Source: Durio zibethinus
Lineage: Eukaryota > Streptophyta > Magnoliopsida > Malvales > Malvaceae
DNA: 64,000 bases
Direction of reading: 5' to 3'
Assembly (NCBI RefSeq): GCF_002303985.1
Contig: NW_019167915.1
Span: 8,089,170 to 8,153,169, forward strand
Each line of letters opens with the position of its first letter. Position 1 is the stretch's first letter. Shown here in pieces: positions 10,583-21,289 of the stretch. A program made the translations under genes and the position numbers. The notes below the pieces were generated by a model that worked only from the letters and a program-made list of their open reading frames with translations, was not told where the DNA came from and made no database searches.

Positions 10583-11608
10583 CTACAGTGATGCCGCAAA
10601 CAAGCCGAAAGCTGGATTGATAGTGGTAAACCCTCCATCCACTGCAAGATTGTGACCACTCACATACTTTGAGTCGTCACTACCCAGGTACAGCGCAGCT
10701 TCAGCCACATCTTCTTGTTGAAGAACAACCCCTTTCAAATTGGAATAAACATGAAAATTTTCATCTCCATCTGGCTTGAAGAAATTATTAGCCAACAGTG
10801 TTGCAATGAAGTAAGGTGATAAGCAGTTCACTCGAATCCCAAACCGCCCAAGCTCTGCTGCCACGTTCTTGGTGAGTCCTATGATGGCGTGCTTTGAACT
10901 TGTGTAGGCATGAGAAGTAACTCCACCAACACTAGAAGAAACGCTACCCAGTGAAATTATGCTGCCTTTTCCTGCAGGAATCATTACTCGAGCAGCGTGT
11001 TTAATTCCCAAGAAAACGCCTGTCAAATTAATACTAATGACACGCTCAAAATCGGCTAGATTATTGTCTATAATGCTTGGTTTGGCATCGTCGATAATAG
11101 CAGCATTGTTTACCATTATATCAAGCTTTCCATGCAAGGAAATTGCGGTGTTAACTGCAGTTTCGATATCAGATTCTTTGGCTACATCGCAATGCACGAA
11201 GGATGCAACTGCATGACCAAGATCTTTGCATACAGATTGGCCAACTTCATCTTGAATGTCAGCAATGATAACTTTAGCCCCGTGCTTGCAAAAGAGTCTT
11301 GTAATGCATTCACCAATGCCGCTAGCAGCTCCAGTGATCAATGCCACCTTGCCTTCTAACCTAAGAACAATGTAACAACAACCCACTAGTTATCAATTTT
11401 ATGCGGCCTTCTTGATACAAATAAGTTGAAACTTTATGTGTTTGAAAGTATGCGTTTTATTGAAGGTAAAGTTTAGTAGTATGATTTCTATTTGACAACT
11501 ATGTTTATAAGTAAAATTCAAGATTCAGTATATACATTCTCAAAGAAAAAAAAAAAAAAAACAAGTATACCTTCTTGCAACAGGGGGAAGTAGGGAATTA
11601 CATGCCAT
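10583..11608 (-). CDS. Short-chain dehydrogenase/reductase (SDR110C-like), two exons
   Basis: NAD(P)-dependent oxidoreductase of the plant SDR110C group, which includes xanthoxin dehydrogenase, momilactone A synthase-like and secoisolariciresinol dehydrogenase-like enzymes. The substrate cannot be told from sequence. Exon 1 (11571-11608) encodes MACNSLLPPVAR. The intron is 11361-11570 (AAG/gtatac, ttcttag/G), and exon 2 is 10583-11360. The joined product is 271 aa, normal for the family. The Rossmann motif TGAASGIG is at residues 22-29, ADIQ near 46 has the Asp that favours NAD, NNAA is near 97, and the catalytic residues are Asn124, Ser152, Tyr165 and Lys169 (YTSSK). The C-terminal YVSGHNLAVDGGF is intact. 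An ATG inside the intron would give a false 267-aa reading starting MGCCYIVL. The gene looks functional and is flanked by transposons on both sides. Confidence 0.9.
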
Positions 11609-11716
11609 TTTAACCTTTTGGGAGGAGTTGGAAATTTTGCTTACTACGATTATTAATCTCTTCAGATTTGTAGGCAAACTTGTTGTATGTCCTATGTCTC
11701 TTGATAGAATTGCCAT

Positions 11717-11726
11717 CCTTTTATAG
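11717..11726 (-). promoter_or_regulatory. TATA box of the SDR gene
   Basis: CTATAAAAGG on the minus strand lies 109 bp upstream of the exon-1 ATG. A start about 30 bp downstream would give an 80-bp 5' UTR. Confidence 0.6.
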
Positions 11727-11884
11727 AGAGAGGTAACATGGATTGAGTTTTCAATTATCCATGCTATTATCATCCTAAAACAAAATTTTAATTTACTTGC
11801 ATCATTTGACTTTAAACAAAAATCTTACGTCTCAGCTAAACGCGTTGTGCCGTGTTGTGCATGCAATGTAATTAGGATTTATAT

Positions 11885-12110
11885 TTAATGTACTATTAGT
11901 ATATATATTTTATACTGTTAGTGAATTAGATGATACTAACTCATTAATAAAGTAAATTAAATGATTTACCTCATTAATAAGTCTTTTTAAAAAAATATTA
12001 ATTTTTGTACTTTTATTTTAAAAATTGATATTTACTTGTTAATGAGGTGGCATTATCTGATTATTGATAGTATATAGACACTGACTCTATTTGCTAATAG
12101 TATATCAAAC
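11885..12110. mobile_element. Small inverted-repeat element (MITE-like), copy 1
   Basis: About 226 bp with imperfect terminal inverted repeats. The left end reads TTAATGTACTATTAGTATAT and the right end, inverted, reads TTTGATATACTATTAGCAAA. It shares ends, length and internal GATGAT..CTCATTAAT words with the element at 13141-13361. No target duplication can be fixed. Confidence 0.5.
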
Positions 12111-12206
12111 ATAAATTCAATTATTTATTGTAATTCTTTTTTTTAGAAAGTAATTATTGTAGTTTCATAAATTATTCATGAGCAGTTGTTAGGGACAATT
12201 AGCCAA

Positions 12207-12953
12207 GGTTGTTAATATCATATCAGATAACGTTTCAATTATTTTAAAAAATATGATATATGCCAATAGTGGCTATTTTGACATATTATTTCAAATTTTT
12301 TGGTTTAATACAAATATATTTATAAACATATATGAATTTGTATATTATAATATTATTAATAATTTACAAAATAAATATGCAATATATTCAAAAATCAAAT
12401 AAATAAGTTTAAAAGCATAAGAAATAATATCATAAATTTTTCATGCTATTTTTAAATACTTAGTCTGATCGTATGATATTTAACTAAGTATTTTTCATAA
12501 AAATGTTAAGATAAAAACAAAAAGATAAAAAAAACTTAACTAAGGCCTTATGATTGTTAAATTTTATAAAAAGAGTATAATTGTTTTGCTGAAAAAAAAA
12601 TAAAATACTTATAAACTTTGGTTTGAAAAAATAAAGTATAAAAAAATTTAAAATAAAGAATAAAGAAACTAAACTTTTAAAAGTTATTTTGTCTATTAAT
12701 TTTATTTTTATTAGGTTAAAAATAATAAGGTAACAAAAAACAAGTTAAAAATTACAAAATATATTTCACATCCATGTACCAGTCGAAACATGTTATTTCA
12801 CCAAAATTCATCGAAATAGGCCGAAATTAACAAAAACAACCGGTATTACCCAGTACCAAATCTGATAGAAAAAATCATCCTTAGATATACTATATTTTGG
12901 TATAATTAAAGCGTACCAACTTGTATAACCGGTACCAAAAAAAATTAACAACC
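12207..12953. mobile_element. Candidate non-autonomous DNA element with 10-bp perfect terminal repeats
   Basis: It starts GGTTGTTAAT and ends ATTAACAACC, exact inverted repeats, 747 bp apart. The inside is AT-rich and non-coding, and the right part carries GGTACC and ACCGGT-rich words. No convincing target duplication is seen, so the call rests on the termini alone. Confidence 0.35.
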
Positions 12954-13140
12954 ATGCAATCAACTGCTCTTGCATAGCAGTTGATTTCCTTGAAATATAT
13001 TCACTTAATTGCAATGAAGTTTATATGGACTCTAAATGTTGGTTACTAAAATAAAAAAATTCAACAATCTATCAACGTAAAGTTGAATAAAAAACATACA
13101 TAATGAGGCTTAAACTTAGGACCTCAATGTAATATTATGT

Positions 13141-13361
13141 TTAATATACTATTAATATATAGATTTTATACACTATAATTAAATAAAATGATGACACTTC
13201 ATTTACGAACAACTATCAACACTTAAAAAAAAAACACAAATTAAAATATTTTTAAAAATTTACTCATAAATGAGGTGTTATCATTTAATTTATCTCATTA
13301 ATGAGTTGTCATAATCTAATTTATTAATAATGTATATAATCTATACATTAACAGTATATAA
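13141..13361. mobile_element. Small inverted-repeat element (MITE-like), copy 2
   Basis: About 221 bp with roughly 55-bp imperfect inverted arms. The left arm starts TTAATATACTATTAATATAT and the inverted right arm starts TTATATACTGTTAATGTATA. It is the same family as 11885-12110. Confidence 0.55.
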
Positions 13362-13923
13362 TATATATGAGAAGAGATAAACTTACATTAGTATAAAACA
13401 TTTTAGTTTTATATCTTTTTCTAATTATTGATATTAATAAATCCAAGAGATGATGAGATTGAACTATTTTTTCTCTTTTTGATTTATTTCTCTCATCCTT
13501 AAATCTGTTGAAAGCAATTATTAGAAAAAACTATTAAAGTAAAATATTTTATATTGATATAAGTTAATCTCATATATATATATATATAAAGCAAGAACGA
13601 CATTTTGAAAATAGATACAAATTAGGTTAATTTGGTCCAAATGTGAAAATTAAATTTCTTTTAATATTTCAATTCAACAATTATACTTCAATTTTAAAGA
13701 ATGTAACCAATCTTTATACATTTTATTGAAGAAATAAAATAATATAAGATTGAAAGAAGCAAAAATTTTGGATTTTTATGTTTTTTTTTATTGCTTATCT
13801 TTGCTTAGTACATAACAAAATAAAAAACATTGTTGTTTGGGATTGGTTGGTTCTTAGGCGTAACTAATAAAGTTTTTGATGAATTATTTGTGAAAATGTT
13901 TCATTTTTCTTTGACTATATTCG
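13362..13923. other. AT-rich intergenic with a short local duplicate
   Basis: No gene is seen. An (AT)n run lies near 13572. Sequence at about 13757-13890 (CTTTGCTTAGTACATAACAA and the following 80 bp) is a diverged copy of 13935-14060. Confidence 0.5.
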
Positions 13924-15506
13924 TTTTGGATTTCTTTTTTTGTTTTTCTACTGCTTAGCTTTGCTTAGCACGTAACAAAATAAAGAACATTGTTGTTTGG
14001 GATTGGATGGTTCTTAGAGACTTATTGAATAGAGTGTTTGATAAATTATTTGTGAAAATATTTGATTTTTTAATTTTTATTTATTTATTAAATTTAATAA
14101 ATAATTTTGAATAATATTTTTATATTTATTTATTATGAATCAAACACAAATAGAAATATGTTAATGTTATCTTTACCAATAAGTTTATGAATTTATGTTT
14201 TATTATATTTATAAGTTTAAATTAAACTTTTATATTTAAATTTAAAATTATTATTTTACTTGTATCTATCAATTTGAATTTAAATTTAAATTTGAGTATA
14301 CATAATCAAACTTAAAATTGAGTATAAAAATCAAATTTGTTTTAATCAAACGAGTTTAAATGACTTGATTTTTATCTTAAATTAAATTTAAATTTAAGAT
14401 AAAAATTAAAATTTGATCGAATACAAATGAAATTTCAAACAACTAAATTCTGGTTGAACTCAATTTTCTCACCACCCTCCATATAACCAACAAATGAACT
14501 CAACATGTTCGGGGAAAGCTATGAGAGAAAGTCCAAAATGTGAGTAGGTGGCCTATTTGTTAAGAAGAATGGGCAGACTTCCAAATACACAAATGGAGCC
14601 AGTTGAGATACATGAAAGATAAAAGAATATGACCGGTACATTAAAAAAAAAATCTGGCCTACTACAACTCCTCATTTTGAGTTTGGGGAGTGTTCGAAAA
14701 TGCATAAGGGAAAAAAGAAAAAGAATACAAAGACCTCATGCGAAGCCTTTTTGGAAAGAAATGCATGTTGCTAGCTATGTGACTGAAATGGAAAAGAATG
14801 GCAACGAAAAAAATAAAAATAATAAGCCTTCAAGAAGCCATCTTTGATTCGGGAAAGGAACAATAATATTGGCCCATCGTGTTACCATCCTCCAATTGAA
14901 TTTAAATCTATTAAATTTAAAAATTAAAATTGCTCACTACGAGACGAATTCAAATATTAAATTCTGACTCAAATTTCTCACCACCCTCCGTATAACCAGC
15001 AAATGAACTCACATGTTCGGGGAAAGGCATGAAGAAAGTCCAAAATGTGAGTTGGTGCCTAGTTGTTAAGAATGGGCAGACTTCCAATACACAAATGGAG
15101 CAAGTTGAGATACATGAAAGATAAAGAATATGACCAGGTACATTAAAAAGGAAAAAAAAAAGTCTGGCCTAGCACAACATCTTCATTTGAGTATAGGGGA
15201 CTGTTCGAGGAGGCAAAGAAAAAAAAAAGACCTCATGGAAGTCTTCTTGGAAAGAAATGCATGTTGCCAACTATGTAACTTTCAAATGGAACATGAATGA
15301 CTAGAAAAAAAATAAAATAAAACAATAAGCCTTCAATACCCCATCTTTTAATTAGGAAAAGGAGACAAAAATAATGGCCCACCATGTTCTCTCCTCCAAA
15401 TTACAATCAAGAAGACTCGGAAAGTCTATTTTAAAAAAAAAATTGCTAGGAAAGTCCAAAGAAACCATTCTACGTCATTTTTAATGAATCTAACTCACCT
15501 TTATAC
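13924..15506. repeat. Non-coding direct repeat, left copy (pair of 37306-38900)
   Basis: It matches 37306-38900 base for base over long runs, at roughly 90% or better by eye. Inside are two tandem subunits of about 500 bp (14458-14950 and 14960-15506). Each contains CACCACCCTCC, ACATGTTCGGGGAAAG, GGGCAGACTTCCAAATACAC and GGAAAGAAATGCATGTTG. No conserved reading frame is seen. The match stops abruptly at 15506, where truncated LTR sequence begins. Confidence 0.75.
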
Positions 15507-16661
15507 TGGTTCCAAACCATTTTTAATGAATCGGTGCTAGGCCAGTCTGACCGATTCGGCGGTTTGATCAGCAGTTCAGGCGATCCAGTGGTTCAGATCG
15601 GTTCATTGACGGTTTGTCTGAACCAGTTCAAGGCAGGCTAAAGCTGGTTGTTGAGTCGAGTTACGCGGATCTCAGGTCGAGTTCGGTCCACGCACGGATC
15701 CTTTATGCTTGAAAAGGCGTCATTTTAGTCCTATGCTCAAAACAACGTCGTTTTGCCCCTATGTTTTCTATAAAAATCAGATTTTTTGTTCTCAATTTGT
15801 TTCATTTCACATAAAAAAAAGGGGTTTGAGGGGTTCTCTGGCTTCCCCCGAAATCCGACGTCAGACGCTGCACCGGCCGTCGTGTGGGTCACCGCCGACG
15901 ATAGTCGCCAGTGACCGAAAAAGGGGTAGAGAGTCACCAGAAATTGCTCTCGACACCTTCTTTCCAGAGCCTACCTTCGTTTGGCCTAAAATGTCCTTGA
16001 CAGTCGCGAATCTGTCTTCAAAGTTTTCGATCTCTCCTCTTTTTCTTTTTTTTTTTGAACAGCTTAAACTGATGATTTCTCCCTTTTGTTTCATGTGGCT
16101 CTGACGCTGAGGTTCCTCCCTGTGGGGAGGACTGTGTTGTTTTTTTTGTTTCTGTTTTCTTTGGCTAGATCTGTTTCATTTTCGGTTTGGGTATTTTTGG
16201 GGGGTGTTTGAAATTTGGTTTTTTATGCGTGGGAATGGGGGTCTGTTTGGGGGTGTTGAGAGTGTTTTAAGGGGGGAGTTCGTCTGAGCTCGAGGGTTTT
16301 CGTGGGGGTAGATTGAACGGGTATTCTTTTTTTTTTAAAGAGTCTCCGAGAGAGCTGAAGGGGAAAGGGGCTGGGGATTTTAAGGAGCTTCAATTAGGGG
16401 GATCTGGGTAGCTGTAAGGTGGTTGTAGGTGAGCTGAACAGGGAGCTAGTCAGGGGGCTGGTCAGGAGGCTGACAAGGGGCTGGACAGAGGCGACAGCGA
16501 CGTCGTACTAGCCCTTGGTTTCTGTCTCATTTCTCTTTTTTTTTTTTTTAATTAATAATAATTTTTTTAATTATTAAATATATTTTAAATATTTTATTAT
16601 TATTATTATTATTATTATACTAAAATGGAACCAGTAAACCCGGACAAAATCGGTGTCTACA
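15507..16661 (-). mobile_element. 3' LTR of element 2, truncated
   Basis: It ends at CGGTGTCTACA, which is TGTAGACACCG on the element strand, and matches the U3-side half of the 5' LTR (about 34500-35629) at over 90% by eye. The half that should hold the hairpin motifs and the pre-terminal block is missing, because the sequence switches at 15507 straight into flanking repeat DNA. Differences from the 5' LTR look like mostly C-to-T and G-to-A transitions. Confidence 0.8.
15739..15777 (+). promoter_or_regulatory. Antisense GACGTC/TATA module in the truncated 3' LTR
   Basis: AAAACAACGTCGTTTT (one transition from the perfect palindrome) is followed by CTATAAAAAT 14 bp later, pointing against the element. 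Confidence 0.5.
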
Positions 16662-16676
16662 GCTGTCCCTCTTTGC
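16662..16676 (-). other. Polypurine tract of element 2
   Basis: GCAAAGAGGGACAGC on the minus strand abuts the LTR start TGTAGACACC. Confidence 0.65.
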
Positions 16677-16779
16677 ACATTTCAGGAATAGAGTAAAGAT
16701 AAAGACAACGATTTTATCCAAAAGCAAATCATGGTTTTTTTTTTTTTTTTTTGCAGGTAAGGTCAAGTGATAAAGAAAA

Positions 16780-18545
16780 TGTCATCATGAGTTGAAAAAT
16801 AAAGAATCGATTAAGGCAACACCGAAAATCGAATAATAAAGAAAGTGATCGGGATGACACTGCGAGTCAAGGAATAACAAGATCCGGATTGAACTTGGTT
16901 TGAATTACAAGTCAAAAACGAGGAGACCGGGATTAAACAATAAATCAAATGATAAAGAGATCGAGATTAAACCACGAATCAAAAAATAACGTTAAAGGAT
17001 TGAATCACAAGTAAGAAAATAAAGAGACTGGATTAAACCACGAGTCGGATGATAACAACAATTGAGATTAAACTGTGACTTTGAATTAAAGAGATCAGGA
17101 TTGAATCGTGAATCGAAGAATAAAAAGATCGAGATTAAACTGCGAGTCAAAGGATAACAACAATCGAAATTAAACTATGATTTTAAATTAAAAAGATCGA
17201 GATTGAACCGCGAATCGAAGAATAAAAAGATCAGGATTAAATCGCGAGTCAGAAAATGACGTTAACTTAGATTGAATCACACATAAGAAAATAAAGTGAC
17301 CGGGATTAAACCACGAGTGAGAAAAATAAAAACAACTGAGATTAAACCACGAGTCAGGGAATTAATGAAATGATCCGGATTAAACTATGAGTAAAAGATT
17401 AAAGATGACTGGGACTAAACCGTAAGTTAGAGAATTAATGAAATGACCGGGATTAAACCACGAGCCAAAGGTTAAAAATGACTGTGACTGAACCGTAAGT
17501 CAGAAAATTAATGAAATGACCAGGATTAAACCATGAGCCAAAAATTAAAGATGACTGGGACTAAACCATAAGTCAGAGAATTAATGAAATGATCGGGATT
17601 AAATCACGAGCCAAAGGTTAAAGATGACTTTGACTGAACCACAAGTCAGAGAATTAATGAAATGATCGGGATTAAACTGCAAGCCAAAGATTAAAGATGA
17701 TTGGGACTGAACCACAAGTCAGGAAATTAATGAAATGATCGGGATTAAATCGAGCCAAAGATTAAAGATGACTGGACTGAACCGCAAGTCGGGGAATTAA
17801 TGAAATGAGCGGGATTAAATCGAGAGCCAATGGTTAAAGATGACTGGAACTGAACCGTAAGTCAGGAAATTAATGAAATGACTGGGATTAAACCGCAAGC
17901 CAAAGGTTAAAGATGACTGGACTGAACCGTAAGTCAGGAAATTAATGAAATGACTGGGATTAAACCGCAAGCCAAAGGTTAAAGATGACTGGGATTGAAT
18001 CGCAAGTCAGAGAATTAATGAAATGACCAAGATTGAACTACGAGCCAAAGGTTAAAGATGACTGGGATTGAACCGTAAGTCAGGAATTAATGAAATGACC
18101 AAGATTGAACAACGAGCCAAAGGTTAAAGATGACTGGGAATGAACCGTAAGTCGGGAATTAATGAAATTACCAGGATTAAACCGCGAGCCAAAGATTAAA
18201 GATGACTGAGGACTGAACCGCAAGTCAGAGAATTAATGAAATGACCGGATTAAACCGAAAGATTAAAGATGACTGGGACTAAACCGTAAGTCAGAGAATT
18301 AATGAAATGACTAGGATTAAACCACGAGCCAAAGATTAAAGATGACTGGGACTAAACCACAAGTTAGGAAATTAATGAAATAATCAGGATTAAACTGCGA
18401 GCCAAAGGTTAAAGATGATTGGGACTGAACCGTAAGTCGGGGAATTAATGAAATGATCGGGATTCAATCACGAGCCAAAGGTTAAAGATGACTGGGATTG
18501 AACTGTAAGTCGAGGAACTATATAAGACTGAGCTGTGAGTTGAGA
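16780..18545. repeat. Minisatellite of about 36-bp monomers arranged as 73-bp dimers
   Basis: The unit alternates two related halves: (A) AATGAAATGACCGGGATTAA...CGAGCCAAAG and (B) TTAAAGATGACTGGGACTGA...GTAAGTCAGG. AATTAATG recurs every 73 bp (for example 17433 and 17506). The right part (17340-18510) is a regular A-B dimer array of about 16 units. The left part (16800-17330) is made of looser 35-36 bp monomers with GATTAAACCGCGAGTC. It lies between integrase and the polypurine tract, where Tat elements often carry tandem repeats. Confidence 0.85.
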
Positions 18546-19562
18546 AAAAAGAGATTGGGTAATCCATAGACCAACAGTTTTAATTTTAAAGATTGTACTA
18601 ACATACCATCTTCAAGGCCATCATCTTTGTTTCGAGAAAGAAAAATGTTGATTATTCTCGATGTCTCATAAAGAAACCTTCTATGCAACTTATTGAGAGG
18701 TATGTAATGCGTGCAATGATTGTGATGAATGAAAAGACAAAGATGTCGTCAACGAATTATATCATGCATTTCATTCAAGTTAATTCATTTCAAACTTTAA
18801 AAACCGCTTCCAGTAATCGCATCCTTTTAAATCTTTCAATTTTCGACCAGAAATCTTGTCTAATGACGGACCCATTTGGCTTTTAATCGTTCAAAAATAT
18901 TTTTTTTATTCTTTATCCCTTTTTTTTTTCTTTGTCCTTAGTAATCAATCGATTTCGTTTCATTCTTTCTGCCCCCATATTACTATTTTTGTCATCCTCA
19001 TATTGCATTCTCTTTTCAAGCGATGCATTGGTTTATTATGAGCTTTATCAGTCAATATCTTAATTTTAAATGACAAATGCAATGATTTTAAGTTCAAAGT
19101 TGGGTGTGTAATACGACCAGCAATAGGGTATTTTGGGTTTAGAAAGATAAGCCTTTCAAGACATAAAGAACAGTTGACTCAAAAGTATTTCAAAAATCAA
19201 ATATCAATTCTTTAAATAATGAATATTTGGACGACCTCAGCCTACTCAAACCAGGTCTTTTCTAAAAACTCGTTACATTTACGATCTTGTCACCTGTGAT
19301 TTTATATGACCAATCCTTGCCTCACATTTGTGACTAATGAGAACTTGTCCCCTAAGAGTCATCTCCTTTAATTCTGGTGACAATTCGTCCATTCGGTGCC
19401 ACTCCTTCGTTCTCTGAAAAATTTTCTCCGAGCTCCACCTTTATTCAAGTCGCCTTTACAGGTTTTCAGCTTAAATGACCCCCTTTGACTCAAACCGCTC
19501 TTTTTCGGGTTTTTAATCTGAATCATTTCCTTTCTCATTTCTTTTTTTTTCATTTTTTTATT
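18546..19562 (-). other. 3' non-coding region of element 2
   Basis: Minus-strand residues just after the integrase stop still read GDLNKGGAR and similar words (19370-19550), which suggests a decayed C-terminal extension. From 19360 down to 18546 there is no coding signal. Confidence 0.5.
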
Positions 19563-20880
19563 TTTTTAAGCAAAATATTTCTTGACAATGTCTGAATTTA
19601 CAGGACTTGGTAATTCATCTCCGTCCATTTTCATAAAGATCAAAGCTCTACCAGAAAAAGCCTTTTTTACTGCATATGGACCTTCCCAATTTGGCGTCCA
19701 TTTTCCTCTATTGTCATGCTAATATGGCAAAATCTTTTTCAAAACTAATTCACCCTCACGAAAGCATCGGGGTCGTATCCTTTTGTCATGTGCTCACATG
19801 ATTCTTCTTTGATACATTTGCCGATAACTGAGTGCTGAGAGCCTTTTCTCTTCAATAAGATTTAGTTGCTCGAAATGATCATGAACCCATTCTGTCTCAT
19901 CCAATTTTATCTCCATCAACACCTTCAGAGAAAGAATTTTCACTTCAATCGACAGTACAGCTTCCATCCCATACACTAGTGAAAAAAGGTGGCTCCTGTG
20001 AAGGTTCAGATTGATGTTCTATAGGCAAGCAAAGCAAAAGGTAACTTTTCATGCCAATTCTTATATGTGTCAGTTATTTTCTCTAATATTCTCTTGATGT
20101 TCTTATTCGCAGCTTCCACTGCACCATTCATTTTTGGACGATATGGTGCTGAATGATGATGCTTGATCTTGAACTGTGCACACAATTCTTTCATCATTTT
20201 ATTGTTTAAATTGCTAGCATTATCTGAGATAATCCTTTCTAAGAGACCATACCAACATATTATCTCTCTTTTTATAAATCTACACACCACTAATCGCATA
20301 ATACTAGCATACGAAGCTGCTTCCACCCATTTTGTAAAATAATCGATTACCACAAAGATAAATCAATGCCCATTTGAAGCTTTTAGGGTTATGGGTCCGA
20401 TCACATCCATTCCCCACATGGAGAAAGGCCATGGTGGTGCCAAGACATGCAGCGAGACTGAAAGAGAATGAATTTTATTTGCATAAATTTAGCATTTGTG
20501 GCATTTTTTGGCATAACTGATGCAATCATTTTTTATTGTAGACTAGTAGTAACCAGCTCTCATGATCTGTTTGGCCATCATATGCCCAGTAGCATGTGTT
20601 CCACAAATTCTTTCGTGTATTTTTTCAAGTATCATTCTTGCTTCCACAACATCGACGCACCTTAGCAAAATCTGATCTCGATTTTTTTTATACAGGATTT
20701 CTCCATCAAGCTCAAAACCTGCTGTTAATCTTTGAATGATCTTTTTATCATTTTTTGAAGCCTACTGTGGGTAGTTTTGACACTTGATATACTATACAAT
20801 GTCATAGTACCATAATTGTCGATCTACCTCTTCTTCCACATTTGAACAGTGGGCTGGTGAAACTTTTATTTATACTCTAA
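19563..20880 (-). pseudogene. Integrase of element 2
   Basis: Zinc-finger part: RCVDVVEARMILEKIHERICGTHATGHMM then CISYAKKCHKCQIYANKIH (HHCC complete). Core: VIDYFTKWVEAAS, IISDNASNLN and GAVEAANKNIKRILEK. All three catalytic acids (D, D, E) are present in the 115-codon open stretch 20006-20353. C-terminal part: YGMEAVLSIEVKI and RKWTPNWEGPY-like KWTPNWEGPYAVKKAFSG near 19700, then SDIVKKYFA. The core is well kept, but stops on both sides make it a pseudogene. Confidence 0.85.
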
Positions 20881-20884
20881 TGGG

Positions 20885-21286
20885 CTAGATCCCCATACTA
20901 TTATTTAACTTAAACATTGCTGCCAAAGTAGCCAAGGCATCAGCAATCTGGTTTTTTTCTCGAGAAACATGTTGAAATTGAATCTCTTTAAAATGTTTCC
21001 TCAAGCTAGCTATATGCCTTTGGTATAACACTAGTTTCGAGTCCCTGATCTCCCATTCACCTTTTAGTTGATAAATTACCAAGGTTGAATCCCTATATAC
21101 TTTTAGTGTTTCAATTTTTTTTTCAATGGCCATCTGTAACCCCATGACATATGCCTCATATTCAGCGACATTGTTTGTGTAATTGAAATCTAACCTTATG
21201 GTACATGGGTAATAATTTCCTTCTGGGGATATTAGCACTGCTCTAATGCCATGCCCCATTATATTGGATGCCCCGTCGAAAAACAT
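20885..21286 (-). pseudogene. Second (Tat-specific) RNase H of element 2
   Basis: An open stretch of 133 codons: MFFDGASN..GHGIRAVLISPEG, YTNNVAEYEAYVMGLQMAI, VYRDSTLVIYQLKGEWEIRDSKL, FQHVSREKNQIADALATLA. The D-E-D order of an RNase H fold is kept (DGA, AEYEA, RDS, ADAL), though the usual GDS reads RDS. This extra domain between RNase H and integrase marks the Tat lineage. It is the best-preserved part of the pol gene. Confidence 0.85.
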
Positions 21287-21289
21287 TTT

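Noticed and set aside
10959..11359. Plus-strand ORFs of 75-85 codons opposite the SDR gene
   Set aside because: They are shadows of the conserved minus-strand coding exon.
12808..13014. 68-codon minus-strand ORF rich in aromatic residues
   Set aside because: It falls in AT-rich DNA partly inside the 12207-12953 candidate element, with no family similarity.
16780..18545. Regular repeat array considered as a CRISPR-like array
   Set aside because: The units are contiguous diverged dimers without unique spacers, in a plant retroelement.
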